From Alcanivorax sp. (GTDB taxonomy: Bacteria > Pseudomonadota > Gammaproteobacteria > Pseudomonadales > Alcanivoracaceae): DNA of 64,000 nucleotides. Of the stretch, positions 53,476 through 61,886 are shown piece by piece. Position 1 is the first letter of the stretch. Every line of letters starts with the position of its first letter. The stretch is taken from contig NZ_CP051240.1 in the NCBI RefSeq assembly GCF_017794965.1, positions 1,550,001 to 1,614,000 of the forward strand, given 5' to 3'. The notes beneath the pieces are model-generated. The model was not told the DNA's origin and ran no database searches. It saw nothing but the letters and a program-made list of their open reading frames with translations. The translations under genes were made by a program, and so were the position numbers.

Positions 53476-55416
53476 CTAGTCGCCAAGCTCACTCCGGTTG
53501 GCAAAGTGACTCAGCGCGTCTGGATTGGCGAGGGCATTGCGGTTGGTTACCTCGCGACCATGAATCACTTCGCGAACGGCCAGCTCCACAATCTTGCCGC
53601 TCACCGTACGCGGGATTTCCGGTACGGTGGTAATCACGGCCGGCACATGGCGGGGGCTGGCACCGTGGCGGATGGCCTTGCGGATCCGGGCCTGCAGGTC
53701 ATCGGTCAGACTTTCGCTATCCGCCAGCACCACAAACAGCACCACGCGAACATCCCCTTGCCATTCCTGACCCACCACGATGGCTTCGCGGATTTCCTGC
53801 AGGGTCTCTACCTGGCGGTAGATCTCTGCAGTGCCAATACGTACGCCACCGGGGTTGAGTACAGCGTCGGAGCGGCCATGGATGATCAGTCCATCATGGT
53901 GTTCATGGGCGACCCGCTCTGCATAATCACCGTGGGCCCAGATACCGTCAAAGCGCGAAAAATAAGCGTTATGAAACCGGTTACCGTCGGGGTCATTCCA
54001 GAATTTCACCGGGCAGGAGGGGAAAGGTTGCCGGCAGACCAGTTCGCCTTTTCCGGTGGCCACTGGTGCGCCCTGGTCATCAAACACGTCCACGTCCATC
54101 CCCAGGCCAAGGCACTGCAATTCACCCCGAAACACCGGCACTAGCGGGTTACCCAGTGCAAAGCAGGAAATGATGTCGGTGCCGCCGGAAATGGAACTGA
54201 CCAACAGATCCTCCTTGACCTGCTGATAGAGGAAATCATAGCTCTCATGGAGCAAGGGCGAGCCAGTGGAAAACAGGACGCGCAGGCTCGCAAGGTTGTG
54301 ACTGTCTGCCGGTTTCAGCCCGGACTTTTCCACCGCCTGGATAAATTTGGCACTGGTGCCGAAATGGGTGATGCCCTCCGCATCAATCAGGTCGAACAGC
54401 CGCGCTGTATCGGGATAGCCGGGATTGCCATCATAGAGCACCAGGGTGGCGCCAGTATGCAGGCCACAGATCAGCCAATTCCACATCATCCATCCGCAGG
54501 TGGTGAAATAGAACAGGGTGTCATCTTTACGGACATCTCCATGGAGCTGGAGCTCTTTGGTCTGTTGCAGCAGGGTGCCGCCGGCCCCGTGAACAATGCA
54601 TTTGGGCTGGCCGGTGGTGCCTGACGAATAAAGAATGAACAACGGGTGATTAAAGGGCAGGGCGACAAATGCCGGGGCGGGCCCGGCTGCTTCCAGCCAG
54701 GCCTGCCAGATCAGAGCCTTCTGGACCCGGCTACTGTCCCCTTTGCCGGGCACCACGATCAGCAGTTCCGGGTTGAGAGAGGCATGCAACTCACTGATCC
54801 GCGGTTCCAGGTCGATCCACTTGCCGTTGTAGTGGTAACCATCACAGGCTACCAGCACACGGGGTTCAATCTGGCCGAACCGGTCAAGCACACCAGAGAC
54901 CCCAAAGTCTGGTGAGCATGAAGACCAGACCGCCCCTATCCAGGTCGCGCCCAGCGCCGCGATCACGGTTTCGATACGATTGGGCATGTAACCGGCTACC
55001 CGGTCACCAGGCTGGATGCCTGCCGCCTTCAGCTGGGCGGCCACTTGGCCGGCCGCCACGCGTAACTGGGCATAGCTGATGACCTCACGACGGCCATCTT
55101 CCAGCACACTCACCAGAGCGGGATGGTGATCATCCCGCTGCAGCAGGTTTTCCGCGTAGTTAAGGCGTCCCTCTGGGAACCAGCGGGTATCCTGGAAACT
55201 GGGTTGCCGGTCCAGCACCGTGGCGCCGGGTTCACCCTGAATGCCACAAAAATCCCATACCTGTTGCCAGAAAGCCTGCGGGTCCTCGGTGGACCAGCGA
55301 TGCAAGGCGCTATAGTCCGGCAGGGAACGGCCGCTGTTGTCGCGGGCCTGCTGCCAGAAGCTGGCCAGCTGACTGTGTTGTTGTTGTGGGCCGGGCTGCC
55401 AAAGAGGGGTCGCCAT
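53476..55416 (-). CDS. aacS: Acetoacetyl-CoA synthetase
   Basis: AacS activates acetoacetate with CoA and ATP. The 646-residue adenylate-forming enzyme has the P-loop-like motif ILYSSGTTGQPKCIVHGAGG, the segment TCGWMMWNWLICGL typical of AacS, and the hinge region GRSDAVLNPGGVRIGTAEIY. In this context it recovers acetoacetate made when HMG-CoA from leucine is cleaved. A 13-bp hairpin lies between it and liuD. Confidence 0.95.
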   Translation of the reverse strand: MATPLWQPGPQQQHSQLASFWQQARDNSGRSLPDYSALHRWSTEDPQAFWQQVWDFCGIQGEPGATVLDRQPSFQDTRWFPEGRLNYAENLLQRDDHHPALVSVLEDGRREVISYAQLRVAAGQVAAQLKAAGIQPGDRVAGYMPNRIETVIAALGATWIGAVWSSCSPDFGVSGVLDRFGQIEPRVLVACDGYHYNGKWIDLEPRISELHASLNPELLIVVPGKGDSSRVQKALIWQAWLEAAGPAPAFVALPFNHPLFILYSSGTTGQPKCIVHGAGGTLLQQTKELQLHGDVRKDDTLFYFTTCGWMMWNWLICGLHTGATLVLYDGNPGYPDTARLFDLIDAEGITHFGTSAKFIQAVEKSGLKPADSHNLASLRVLFSTGSPLLHESYDFLYQQVKEDLLVSSISGGTDIISCFALGNPLVPVFRGELQCLGLGMDVDVFDDQGAPVATGKGELVCRQPFPSCPVKFWNDPDGNRFHNAYFSRFDGIWAHGDYAERVAHEHHDGLIIHGRSDAVLNPGGVRIGTAEIYRQVETLQEIREAIVVGQEWQGDVRVVLFVVLADSESLTDDLQARIRKAIRHGASPRHVPAVITTVPEIPRTVSGKIVELAVREVIHGREVTNRNALANPDALSHFANRSELGD

Positions 55417-55433
55417 GGAGAACTCCTGTCTAT

Positions 55434-55463
55434 GGCGGAAATGGGCTTTCGCCCATTTCCGCC
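55434..55463. promoter_or_regulatory. Perfect 13-bp hairpin in the liuD-aacS gap
   Basis: GGCGGAAATGGGC at 55434-55446 pairs fully with 55451-55463 around a TTTC loop. It fills the centre of the 99-bp gap. No U-tract is seen. It could be a REP-like palindrome that stabilises the liuABCD RNA and lowers aacS expression. Confidence 0.7.
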
Positions 55464-55515
55464 CTACGGTGTTTGATTTCTATGCAGGACGGACATTCAA
55501 GCTGGAAATGCCCAC

Positions 55516-57477
55516 TTACACTTCGCTGTCTGCTTCGAATTCCACCAGCAGGGTGCCTTCGCTGACGCTGTCACCTGCAGCAACATGGAAGTCATGCACC
55601 TGGCCACGGACAGTGGCGCGCAGGGTGTGCTCCATCTTCATGGCTTCCAGTGTAATCACCGCATCACCGGCTTCAACCTTGCTGCCGGGCTCTACATGCA
55701 GCGCCACAATGGAGCCACTCATGGGCGCCACAAAGCCGCCGTCATTGCTCTGCTCGCTGCTCTCCCGGGAGGGGTTGCGGGTAACACGGTGGGCAAGACC
55801 GTTCACGAATAGCAGCAGGGTATCTGCATCCTGCTGGGTGAAGCGTCCCTGCAGTGAAGAGGATCCCCAGTGAAGCCGGAATTCATGGGCGTTGATGGTC
55901 ACCCGCAGAGAATGGGTTTGTTCGTCGATACTGGCTGCGCCGTCCTGTTCTCGCACTGTGAGAATGGCTTCCCCTACCTGCAACTGTGTGAGCTGGAAAC
56001 GCTGTCCAAGCGGACGCCAGCCGGTCAGGGTCTGCCAGGGCGTGTGCTCCGTACGATTTGCCTCCCCAGACAGGAAAATACGACTGGCCGCCAGAGCCAG
56101 CAGTGCAGGATCAACGGGGGCGGCATCCATCAGGTGAGGACGATGCTCAAGCAGGCGGGTGTCCAGGTCCGCCTTTGCAAAGGCGTCGTCTTCAAGCACC
56201 CGCAACAGAAACGGGGCATTGTGGTGAATACCACTGAGTTCCAAATCCTGTAGCGCGGTGACCAGCTGTTGGCGAGCGCCATCCCGGTCTTCCCCGTAAC
56301 AGATCAGTTTGGCGATCATTGGGTCGTAGTATTCTTCCACCCGGTCACCGGCCTCGTAACCCGCATCCACGCGGGCCCGTTCATGGGGCCAGCGAAGATG
56401 CTGCAAGCGACCCGAGGAGGGCAGAAAGCCCTGTTCCGGGTTTTCTGCATAGAGACGCACTTCCATGGCGTGCCCCTGGCGGTGAATGTCATGTTGCGCC
56501 CGAGGCAGGGGCTCACCGGCGGCCACGGCCAGTTGCCAGGCGACCAGATCTTCCCCTGTGATCATCTCAGTCACCGGGTGTTCGACCTGAAGACGTGTAT
56601 TCATCTCCATGAAGAAAAACTCGCCGCTGGCCGGTGCGTACAGAAACTCAACGGTGCCGGCGCCGCGGTAATCGATGGCCTTTGCTGCCTGTACTGCGGC
56701 TTCACCAAAGGCGTGCCGGGTGGCCTCATCCAGTCCCGGCGCCGGTGCTTCCTCGATGATTTTCTGGTGACGGCGCTGCACGGAGCAATCCCGTTCGAAA
56801 AGGTGCACGGCGTTGCCATGATTATCCGCGAATACCTGTACTTCCACATGACGGGCTTCAGGCAGGTAGCGTTCAAGCAGAACCCGGTCATCGCCAAAGG
56901 CGCTGCGGGCTTCTCGGCGGGCAGAGGCCAGTGCTTCATTGAACTCTTCAGGCTTGTTGACCACCCGCATGCCTTTGCCGCCGCCACCAGCAACGGCCTT
57001 GATAAGCAATGGAAAACCCACCGCCGAGCTGGCCTTGATCAGGTCGTCGTCGCTGGCGCCTTCTTCATCGAATCCGGGCAACACCGGTACCTGGTTGGCA
57101 GCCATCAGCTGTCGTGCCGCGGCTTTGTCGCCCATGACGTCGATGGCGCGTGCATTGGGGCCCACAAACCGGATGCCGGCTTTTTCACAGGCGGCTGCTA
57201 GTTCGGTGTTCTCGGACAGAAAACCATAACCAGGATGGATGGCATCAGCGCCGGTTTCAGTGGCTGCAGCGATGATCTTGTCAATCACCAGATAGCTTTC
57301 CCGGGCCGGTGCCGGGCCCAGGCAGATAGCTTGATCCGCTTCCTTCACGTGGGGCAGGGCGACATCGACCTCCGAGTACACTGCCACGGTGGCTATGCCT
57401 TGCTGCCGGCAGGTACGAATAATACGACGGGCAATTTCCCCGCGGTTGGCAATCAGGAGTTTTTTTATCTTTGCCAT
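55516..57477 (-). CDS. liuD: 3-methylcrotonyl-CoA carboxylase, biotin-carrying alpha subunit
   Basis: LiuD carboxylates biotin and, with LiuB, carboxylates 3-methylcrotonyl-CoA in leucine breakdown. The 653-residue protein has a biotin-carboxylase domain at about 1-445 (ATP loop GGGGKGMRVV, active-site MEMNTRLQVEHPVTE), a linker, and a C-terminal biotinyl domain with EAMKMEHTLR and the biotin lysine at Lys614. It starts at 57477. Its upstream gap is filled by heptad site H. Confidence 0.97.
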   Translation of the reverse strand: MAKIKKLLIANRGEIARRIIRTCRQQGIATVAVYSEVDVALPHVKEADQAICLGPAPARESYLVIDKIIAAATETGADAIHPGYGFLSENTELAAACEKAGIRFVGPNARAIDVMGDKAAARQLMAANQVPVLPGFDEEGASDDDLIKASSAVGFPLLIKAVAGGGGKGMRVVNKPEEFNEALASARREARSAFGDDRVLLERYLPEARHVEVQVFADNHGNAVHLFERDCSVQRRHQKIIEEAPAPGLDEATRHAFGEAAVQAAKAIDYRGAGTVEFLYAPASGEFFFMEMNTRLQVEHPVTEMITGEDLVAWQLAVAAGEPLPRAQHDIHRQGHAMEVRLYAENPEQGFLPSSGRLQHLRWPHERARVDAGYEAGDRVEEYYDPMIAKLICYGEDRDGARQQLVTALQDLELSGIHHNAPFLLRVLEDDAFAKADLDTRLLEHRPHLMDAAPVDPALLALAASRIFLSGEANRTEHTPWQTLTGWRPLGQRFQLTQLQVGEAILTVREQDGAASIDEQTHSLRVTINAHEFRLHWGSSSLQGRFTQQDADTLLLFVNGLAHRVTRNPSRESSEQSNDGGFVAPMSGSIVALHVEPGSKVEAGDAVITLEAMKMEHTLRATVRGQVHDFHVAAGDSVSEGTLLVEFEADSEV

Positions 57478-57482
57478 GGTTT

Positions 57483-57644
57483 AGCTTCAAGCTGCAAGTG
57501 CAAGCTACAAGCTACAAGGCGTGCCGGCTTGTCATGTTTTGCATTCGCTGCCCGCGCAAAGCGGTATGGGCGCGTGACTTTAAATGCTGGCATGGGCACA
57601 GACCTGGACTCGCGTTGTAGCTTGCAGCTTGTCGCTTGTTGCTT
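57483..57644. repeat. Heptad-period inverted repeat in the liuC-liuD gap (site H)
   Basis: The left arm, 57483-57523, has units of the type AGCTNCA, one of them 6 bp. The right arm, 57610-57644, read on the minus strand, has five units of the type AAGCNAC ending in AACGCGA. The right arm starts at the liuC stop codon, and the left arm ends 6 bp before the liuD start. The 86-bp spacer has no gene. Confidence 0.88.
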
Positions 57645-58416
57645 ACCTCCAGTTCGGTGTTCGTTTTTCCAGAAAGGCACTCAAGCCCTCCTGGCCTTCG
57701 CTGCCGGTGCGCAGGCGGGCGATGCGTTCAGCGGTGTCGTTGAGCATGGCCTGATCAATGGCACCGGTTTTGACCCGTTCGATCAGATTGCGCGCTTCGA
57801 TCTGTGCCTGTGGTCCACCACTGAGCAGGGCACTGACCAGCTGATCTACGCTCTCGTCCAGCTGCGCTTCGGGGACCACTTCATGGGCAATGCCCAGTTG
57901 CATCGCTCGTTGCGCGGGAATGACTTCCGCCGTCATGAAATAACGGTTGGCCTGGCGCGGCCCCAGAGCTCTCACCACATAGGGGCTGATCACTGCCGGG
58001 ATAATGCCGAGCTTCACTTCACTGAGACAGAAGCGGGCGTTGTCAGCCGCTACGGCCATGTCAGCAGCGCAGATCAGGCCGAGTGCGCCACCAAAGGCGG
58101 CACCCTGCACCCGGGCAATTACCGGTTTCGGACACTGGTCAATGCCCTGCATCAGGCGGGCAAGACGCAGGGCATCATCCTGGTTCTGTCGGGCATCCAG
58201 CTTGCCCATGGCTCGCATCCAGTTCAGATCCGCGCCAGCAGAAAAGTGTTTGCCGGCAGCCTGCAGCACCACCACGCGAACGCTGTCATCACTCCCAACC
58301 GTCTCAAATGCCTCGGTCAGCGAAGCAATAATGCGGTCATCAAACGCATTTCTCTTGTCCGGATTGTCCAGCGTAATGCGCGCCACTTTGGCATCTATCG
58401 TTGTCGTAACGCTCAT
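57643..58416 (-). CDS. liuC: Methylglutaconyl-CoA hydratase
   Basis: LiuC hydrates 3-methylglutaconyl-CoA to HMG-CoA. The 257-residue crotonase has the oxyanion-hole segments FSAGADLNWMRAM and VQGAAFGGALGLICAADM, and the catalytic glutamate in CLSEVKLGIIPAVISPYV. Size and operon place fit LiuC rather than a general enoyl-CoA hydratase. Its stop is inside heptad site H. Confidence 0.93.
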   Translation of the reverse strand: MSVTTTIDAKVARITLDNPDKRNAFDDRIIASLTEAFETVGSDDSVRVVVLQAAGKHFSAGADLNWMRAMGKLDARQNQDDALRLARLMQGIDQCPKPVIARVQGAAFGGALGLICAADMAVAADNARFCLSEVKLGIIPAVISPYVVRALGPRQANRYFMTAEVIPAQRAMQLGIAHEVVPEAQLDESVDQLVSALLSGGPQAQIEARNLIERVKTGAIDQAMLNDTAERIARLRTGSEGQEGLSAFLEKRTPNWR

Positions 58417-58432
58417 GTTTTGATTCCTGTTT

Positions 58433-58467
58433 TTCGTCGGGCGTCTGGCATCATGCTTCCGGCGTGG
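58433..58467 (-). repeat. Heptad-period repeat after the liuB stop (site I)
   Basis: Read on the minus strand, five 7-bp units follow directly after the liuB stop codon (ccacgcc, ggaagca, tgatgcc, agacgcc, cgacgaa). They share A at position 3 and G at position 5. The unit is like that at site J. It ends 17 bp before the liuC start. Confidence 0.78.
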
Positions 58468-60075
58468 TTACATCCTGAACACGCCATAACGTGTTTCTTC
58501 AATGGGAGCGTTCAGGCTGGCGGAAATGGCCAGGCCCAGTACATCCCGGGTATCCGCCGGGTCAATGACGCCGTCATCCCAGAGCCTTGCACTGGCATAG
58601 AATGGTTGCGCCATCTGTTCATACCGGGCCGTCATGTCAGACTGAAATTGTGCTGCCTCCTGCTCGCTCCATTGCTCGCCTTTCTTTTTCAGTGAGGCCT
58701 GTTTCACCTGTGTCAGTACGCTGGCCGCCTGCTCGCCGCCCATCACGGAGATACGGGCGTTTGGCCACATGAACATGAAGCGGGGATCGTAGGCACGGCC
58801 ACACATGCCGTAGTTACCGGCACCAAAACTCCCGCCGGTGATCACCGTGAATTTGGGTACGGTGGCACAGGCAACGGCGTTGACCATCTTGGCACCGTGT
58901 TTGGCAATGCCTTCGGATTCGTATTTCTTGCCAACCATGAAGCCGGTGATGTTTTGCAGGAACAGCAGCGGTATCTTGCGTTGGTTGCACAGTTCGATGA
59001 AATGCGCGCCTTTCTGGGCGGACTCGGAGTAGAGCACGCCATCGTTGGCGAGGATGCCCACCGGGTAGCCATGAATATGGGCAAAGCCACAGACCAGTGT
59101 GGTGCCGTAGCGCGCCTTGAACTCATCCAGTTCAGAGCCATCCACTATCCGGGCGATCAATTCCCGTGCAGGCATGGGCTGGCGAGTCGTGGTGGGGATG
59201 ATCCCATACAGTTCCTGCGGGTCGTAAGCCGGGGGGGTGACTGATTGGCGATTAACCTGGTCTGGCTTGTGCCAGTTGAGATGGGCAATACAATTACGCG
59301 CCAAAGCCAGTGCATGGGGTTCATCGTCTGCAAGATGGTCCGCCACACCTGATTGTTCACAGTGCAGGTTGGCGCCACCCAGTTCCTCGGCGGTGACCAC
59401 TTCGCCGGTGGCGGCCTTCACCAGTGGCGGGCCTGCCAGGAAGATGGTGGCCTGTTCTTTAACCATGATGACTTCGTCGGCCATGGCAGGGACATAGGCG
59501 CCGCCGGCGGTGCAGGAGCCAAGCACAACACTGATTTGCGGGATGCCACGGGCGGACATGTTGGCCATGTTGAAGAAGATGCGCCCGAAATGTTCCCGGT
59601 CCGGGAAGACTTCATCCTGGCGAGGCAGGTTGGCGCCACCGGAGTCCACCAGATAAACACAGGGCAAACGGTTTTCGGCGGCGATGGCCTGGGCACGCAG
59701 GTGTTTCTTTACCGTGAGCGGATAATAGCTGCCGCCTTTTACGGTAGGGTCATTGGCAACGATCATGCACTCGACCCCCTGGATGTGGCCGATGCCTCCC
59801 ACACAGCCAGCGGCAGGCACGTCCTCGCCATAAACCCCTTCGGCTGCCAGGGCGGAGATTTCCAGAAACGGTGAGCCCGGATCCAGCAGCAGGTTTATCC
59901 GCTCGCGCACCGGCAATTTGCCGCGCTCTCGCAGGCGCTGCTCCGCCGCTTCACCGCCACCATGGGCAATATGATTGAGTTTGTCCTGAAGTTGTTCTCG
60001 CAGGCCCAGGTTATGTTTCCGGTTGGCCTGAAATTCCGGACTGGCCGGGTTGATCTGACTGTTAATCTTCGGCAT
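58468..60075 (-). CDS. liuB: 3-methylcrotonyl-CoA carboxylase, carboxyltransferase beta subunit
   Basis: LiuB moves CO2 from the biotin of LiuD onto 3-methylcrotonyl-CoA. The 535-residue protein starts MPKINSQINPASPEF at 60075; 26 further upstream codons are open but not family-like. It has the carboxyltransferase segments YLVDSGGANLPRQDEVFPD, VLGSCTAGGAYVPAM and TGGSFGAGNYGMCGRAYDP. Both gaps around it carry heptad repeats (sites I and J). Confidence 0.97.
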   Translation of the reverse strand: MPKINSQINPASPEFQANRKHNLGLREQLQDKLNHIAHGGGEAAEQRLRERGKLPVRERINLLLDPGSPFLEISALAAEGVYGEDVPAAGCVGGIGHIQGVECMIVANDPTVKGGSYYPLTVKKHLRAQAIAAENRLPCVYLVDSGGANLPRQDEVFPDREHFGRIFFNMANMSARGIPQISVVLGSCTAGGAYVPAMADEVIMVKEQATIFLAGPPLVKAATGEVVTAEELGGANLHCEQSGVADHLADDEPHALALARNCIAHLNWHKPDQVNRQSVTPPAYDPQELYGIIPTTTRQPMPARELIARIVDGSELDEFKARYGTTLVCGFAHIHGYPVGILANDGVLYSESAQKGAHFIELCNQRKIPLLFLQNITGFMVGKKYESEGIAKHGAKMVNAVACATVPKFTVITGGSFGAGNYGMCGRAYDPRFMFMWPNARISVMGGEQAASVLTQVKQASLKKKGEQWSEQEAAQFQSDMTARYEQMAQPFYASARLWDDGVIDPADTRDVLGLAISASLNAPIEETRYGVFRM

Positions 60076-60087
60076 GGCATGTCTCGC

Positions 60088-60153
60088 TGGACGCCAGACG
60101 CCTAGCGTCTGACGCCCCATGGTTTTCGTCGGGCATCCTGCGTTTGGCGTCAA
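60088..60153. repeat. Heptad-period inverted repeat in the liuA-liuB gap (site J)
   Basis: The left arm, 60088-60115, has four units of the type NNGACGC. The right arm, 60126-60153, read on the minus strand, has four (ttgacgc, caaacgc, aggatgc, ccgacga). The liuA stop codon is inside the first right-arm unit. Only 10 bp separate the arms, so they could form one long imperfect hairpin in the liu mRNA. Confidence 0.82.
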
Positions 60154-61313
60154 GCCGTCTCGTTAAATAACTCGCGGCCGATGAGCATGCGGCGGATTTC
60201 GCTGGTGCCGGCGCCGATTTCGTAGAGCTTGGCATCGCGAAGCAGGCGGCCAGTGGGGTACTCGTTGATGTAGCCGTTACCGCCCAGGGTCTGGATGGCT
60301 TCCAGTGCCATCTGGGTGGCATTCTCTGCGCAGTAGAGAATCACGCCGGCAGCATCCTTGCGATTGGTTTCGCCACGGTCACAGGCTTTGGCCACGTTGT
60401 AGAGATAGCTGCGACTGGCATTGAGGGTCACGTACATATCCGCCAGCTTGCCCTGCATGAGTTGGAATTCACCGATGGCCTGGCCGAACTGCTTGCGTTC
60501 ATGCACGTAGGGAACTACCACGTCCATGCAGGCCTGCATGATTCCGGTGGCGCCTCCGGACAGTACGGTGCGCTCGTAGTCCAGACCACTCATGAGCACC
60601 TTTACGCCTTCATTTTCCTTGCCGAGAATATTTTCGGCAGGGACTTCACAATCTTCGAACACCAGCTCACAGGTGTTGGAGCCGCGCATGCCCAGTTTGT
60701 CCAGCTTCTGGGCACGAGAGAAACCAGGGAAATCCCGCTCGACGATAAAAGCGGTGATGCCTCTTGGGCCTGCGGAGGTATCGGTCTTGGCATAGATCAC
60801 GTAGGTATGGGCGTCAGGACCATTGGTGATCCACATCTTGTTGCCGTTGAGCACGTACCGGTCGCCTTTTTTATCAGCGCGAAGGCTCATGCTGACCACG
60901 TCCGAACCGGCTCCCGGCTCGCTCATGGCCAGGGCACCAATGTGGTCGCCACTGACCAGCTTGGGGAGGTACTTGTCTTTCTGGGCGTCGGTGCCGTTCA
61001 GGTAGATCTGGTTAACACACAGGTTGGAGTGTGCGCCGTAGGAGAGGCCAATGGATGCAGACGCACGTGAAATCTCTTCCATGACCAGGGTGTGAGCCAG
61101 GTAACCCATGTCAGCGCCACCATATTCTTCGCTCACGGTCACACCCAGCACCCCCAGATCACCCAGTTTTTTCCACATGTCCAGGGGGAACTGGTTGCTC
61201 TGGTCCACCTCGGCAGCAATAGGGGCGATTTCCTTCTGGGCAAACTGGCGCACACTGTCACGCAGGGCCACCAGGGTCTCATCCAGATCAAAATTGAAGC
61301 TGCTGTTGAACAT
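60150..61313 (-). CDS. liuA: Isovaleryl-CoA dehydrogenase
   Basis: LiuA is the FAD enzyme that turns isovaleryl-CoA into 3-methylcrotonyl-CoA, the first step of the liu path. The 387-residue protein has the catalytic glutamate in GLDYERTVLSGG at Glu247, the isovaleryl-specific position, while the position used by other acyl-CoA dehydrogenases is Ala369 in EIGAGTSE. This choice of base supports isovaleryl-CoA as substrate. The start ATG at 61313 overlaps the liuR stop (TAATG). Confidence 0.97.
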   Translation of the reverse strand: MFNSSFNFDLDETLVALRDSVRQFAQKEIAPIAAEVDQSNQFPLDMWKKLGDLGVLGVTVSEEYGGADMGYLAHTLVMEEISRASASIGLSYGAHSNLCVNQIYLNGTDAQKDKYLPKLVSGDHIGALAMSEPGAGSDVVSMSLRADKKGDRYVLNGNKMWITNGPDAHTYVIYAKTDTSAGPRGITAFIVERDFPGFSRAQKLDKLGMRGSNTCELVFEDCEVPAENILGKENEGVKVLMSGLDYERTVLSGGATGIMQACMDVVVPYVHERKQFGQAIGEFQLMQGKLADMYVTLNASRSYLYNVAKACDRGETNRKDAAGVILYCAENATQMALEAIQTLGGNGYINEYPTGRLLRDAKLYEIGAGTSEIRRMLIGRELFNETA

Positions 61314-61702
61314 TACTTGGTCTCCAGATCTTTGAGTGATTCCACGCAACGCTGTTCAGCGTCATCCAGCTCTTGCTGGAGGGCATGGATATCCCGTAAT
61401 TGTTGTTCGAGTTGTTCGCGCCGTTGGCGGATCTTTTCCTGCAAGGCCAGGAGTTGGTGGCGGTTGTCGCCCTGGGGCTGATACATACCTATCAGTTCTC
61501 TGGATTCCGCCAGAGAGAACCCCAGCCGCTTGCCCCGCAAGATCAGTTTCAGGGTGACTCTGTCGGCGGGTGAATAAACCCGCGTCTGTCCTCGGCGGCC
61601 GGGGGATACCAGACCCTGGTCTTCGTAGAAACGAATGGTCCGGGTGGTCACATCAAATTCCCGCGCCAGCTCGCCAATGCTGTACGTCTGCTTTTTGCTC
61701 AT
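61313..61702 (-). CDS. liuR: MerR-family regulator of the liu operon
   Basis: The 129-residue protein has the MerR DNA-binding start YSIGELAREFDVTTRTIRFY followed by EDQGLVSPGRRG, and a C-terminal coiled coil for dimerisation. As the first gene of the liu operon it is LiuR, which controls branched-chain acyl-CoA breakdown genes in proteobacteria. Its inducer is probably a CoA intermediate, but this is not visible. A palindromic operator lies 20 bp upstream. Confidence 0.93.
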   Translation of the reverse strand: MSKKQTYSIGELAREFDVTTRTIRFYEDQGLVSPGRRGQTRVYSPADRVTLKLILRGKRLGFSLAESRELIGMYQPQGDNRHQLLALQEKIRQRREQLEQQLRDIHALQQELDDAEQRCVESLKDLETK

Positions 61703-61721
61703 GGGTGAAGGGTAGGGGAAG

Positions 61722-61737
61722 TTTACGTTATCGTAAA
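61722..61737. promoter_or_regulatory. Probable LiuR operator
   Basis: TTTACGTTATCGTAAA is a near-perfect palindrome (6-bp arms TTTACG and CGTAAA around TTAT), 20 bp upstream of the liuR ATG. It resembles the LiuR-type motif with ACG/CGT half sites. It may also be shared with the divergent exporter gene at 61887. Confidence 0.75.
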
Positions 61738-61886
61738 GCAGTAAGTTTTTGCCGGTTTTTGGCCTTATCGGTCCGTGACACGCTGTTTACCCCTGAATAG
61801 ACTTCAGTCTACTTATTGCCTTGTTTGGCCTGTAACAAGGTATGCATATAAGCGCGAAGTGCGTGATCGGTAATCAAGGGGAAGGC

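Noticed and set aside
57235..58695. 486-codon plus-strand open frame across liuD-liuC-liuB
   Set aside because: It runs against three well-supported liu genes and crosses repeat site H. No family pattern is visible.
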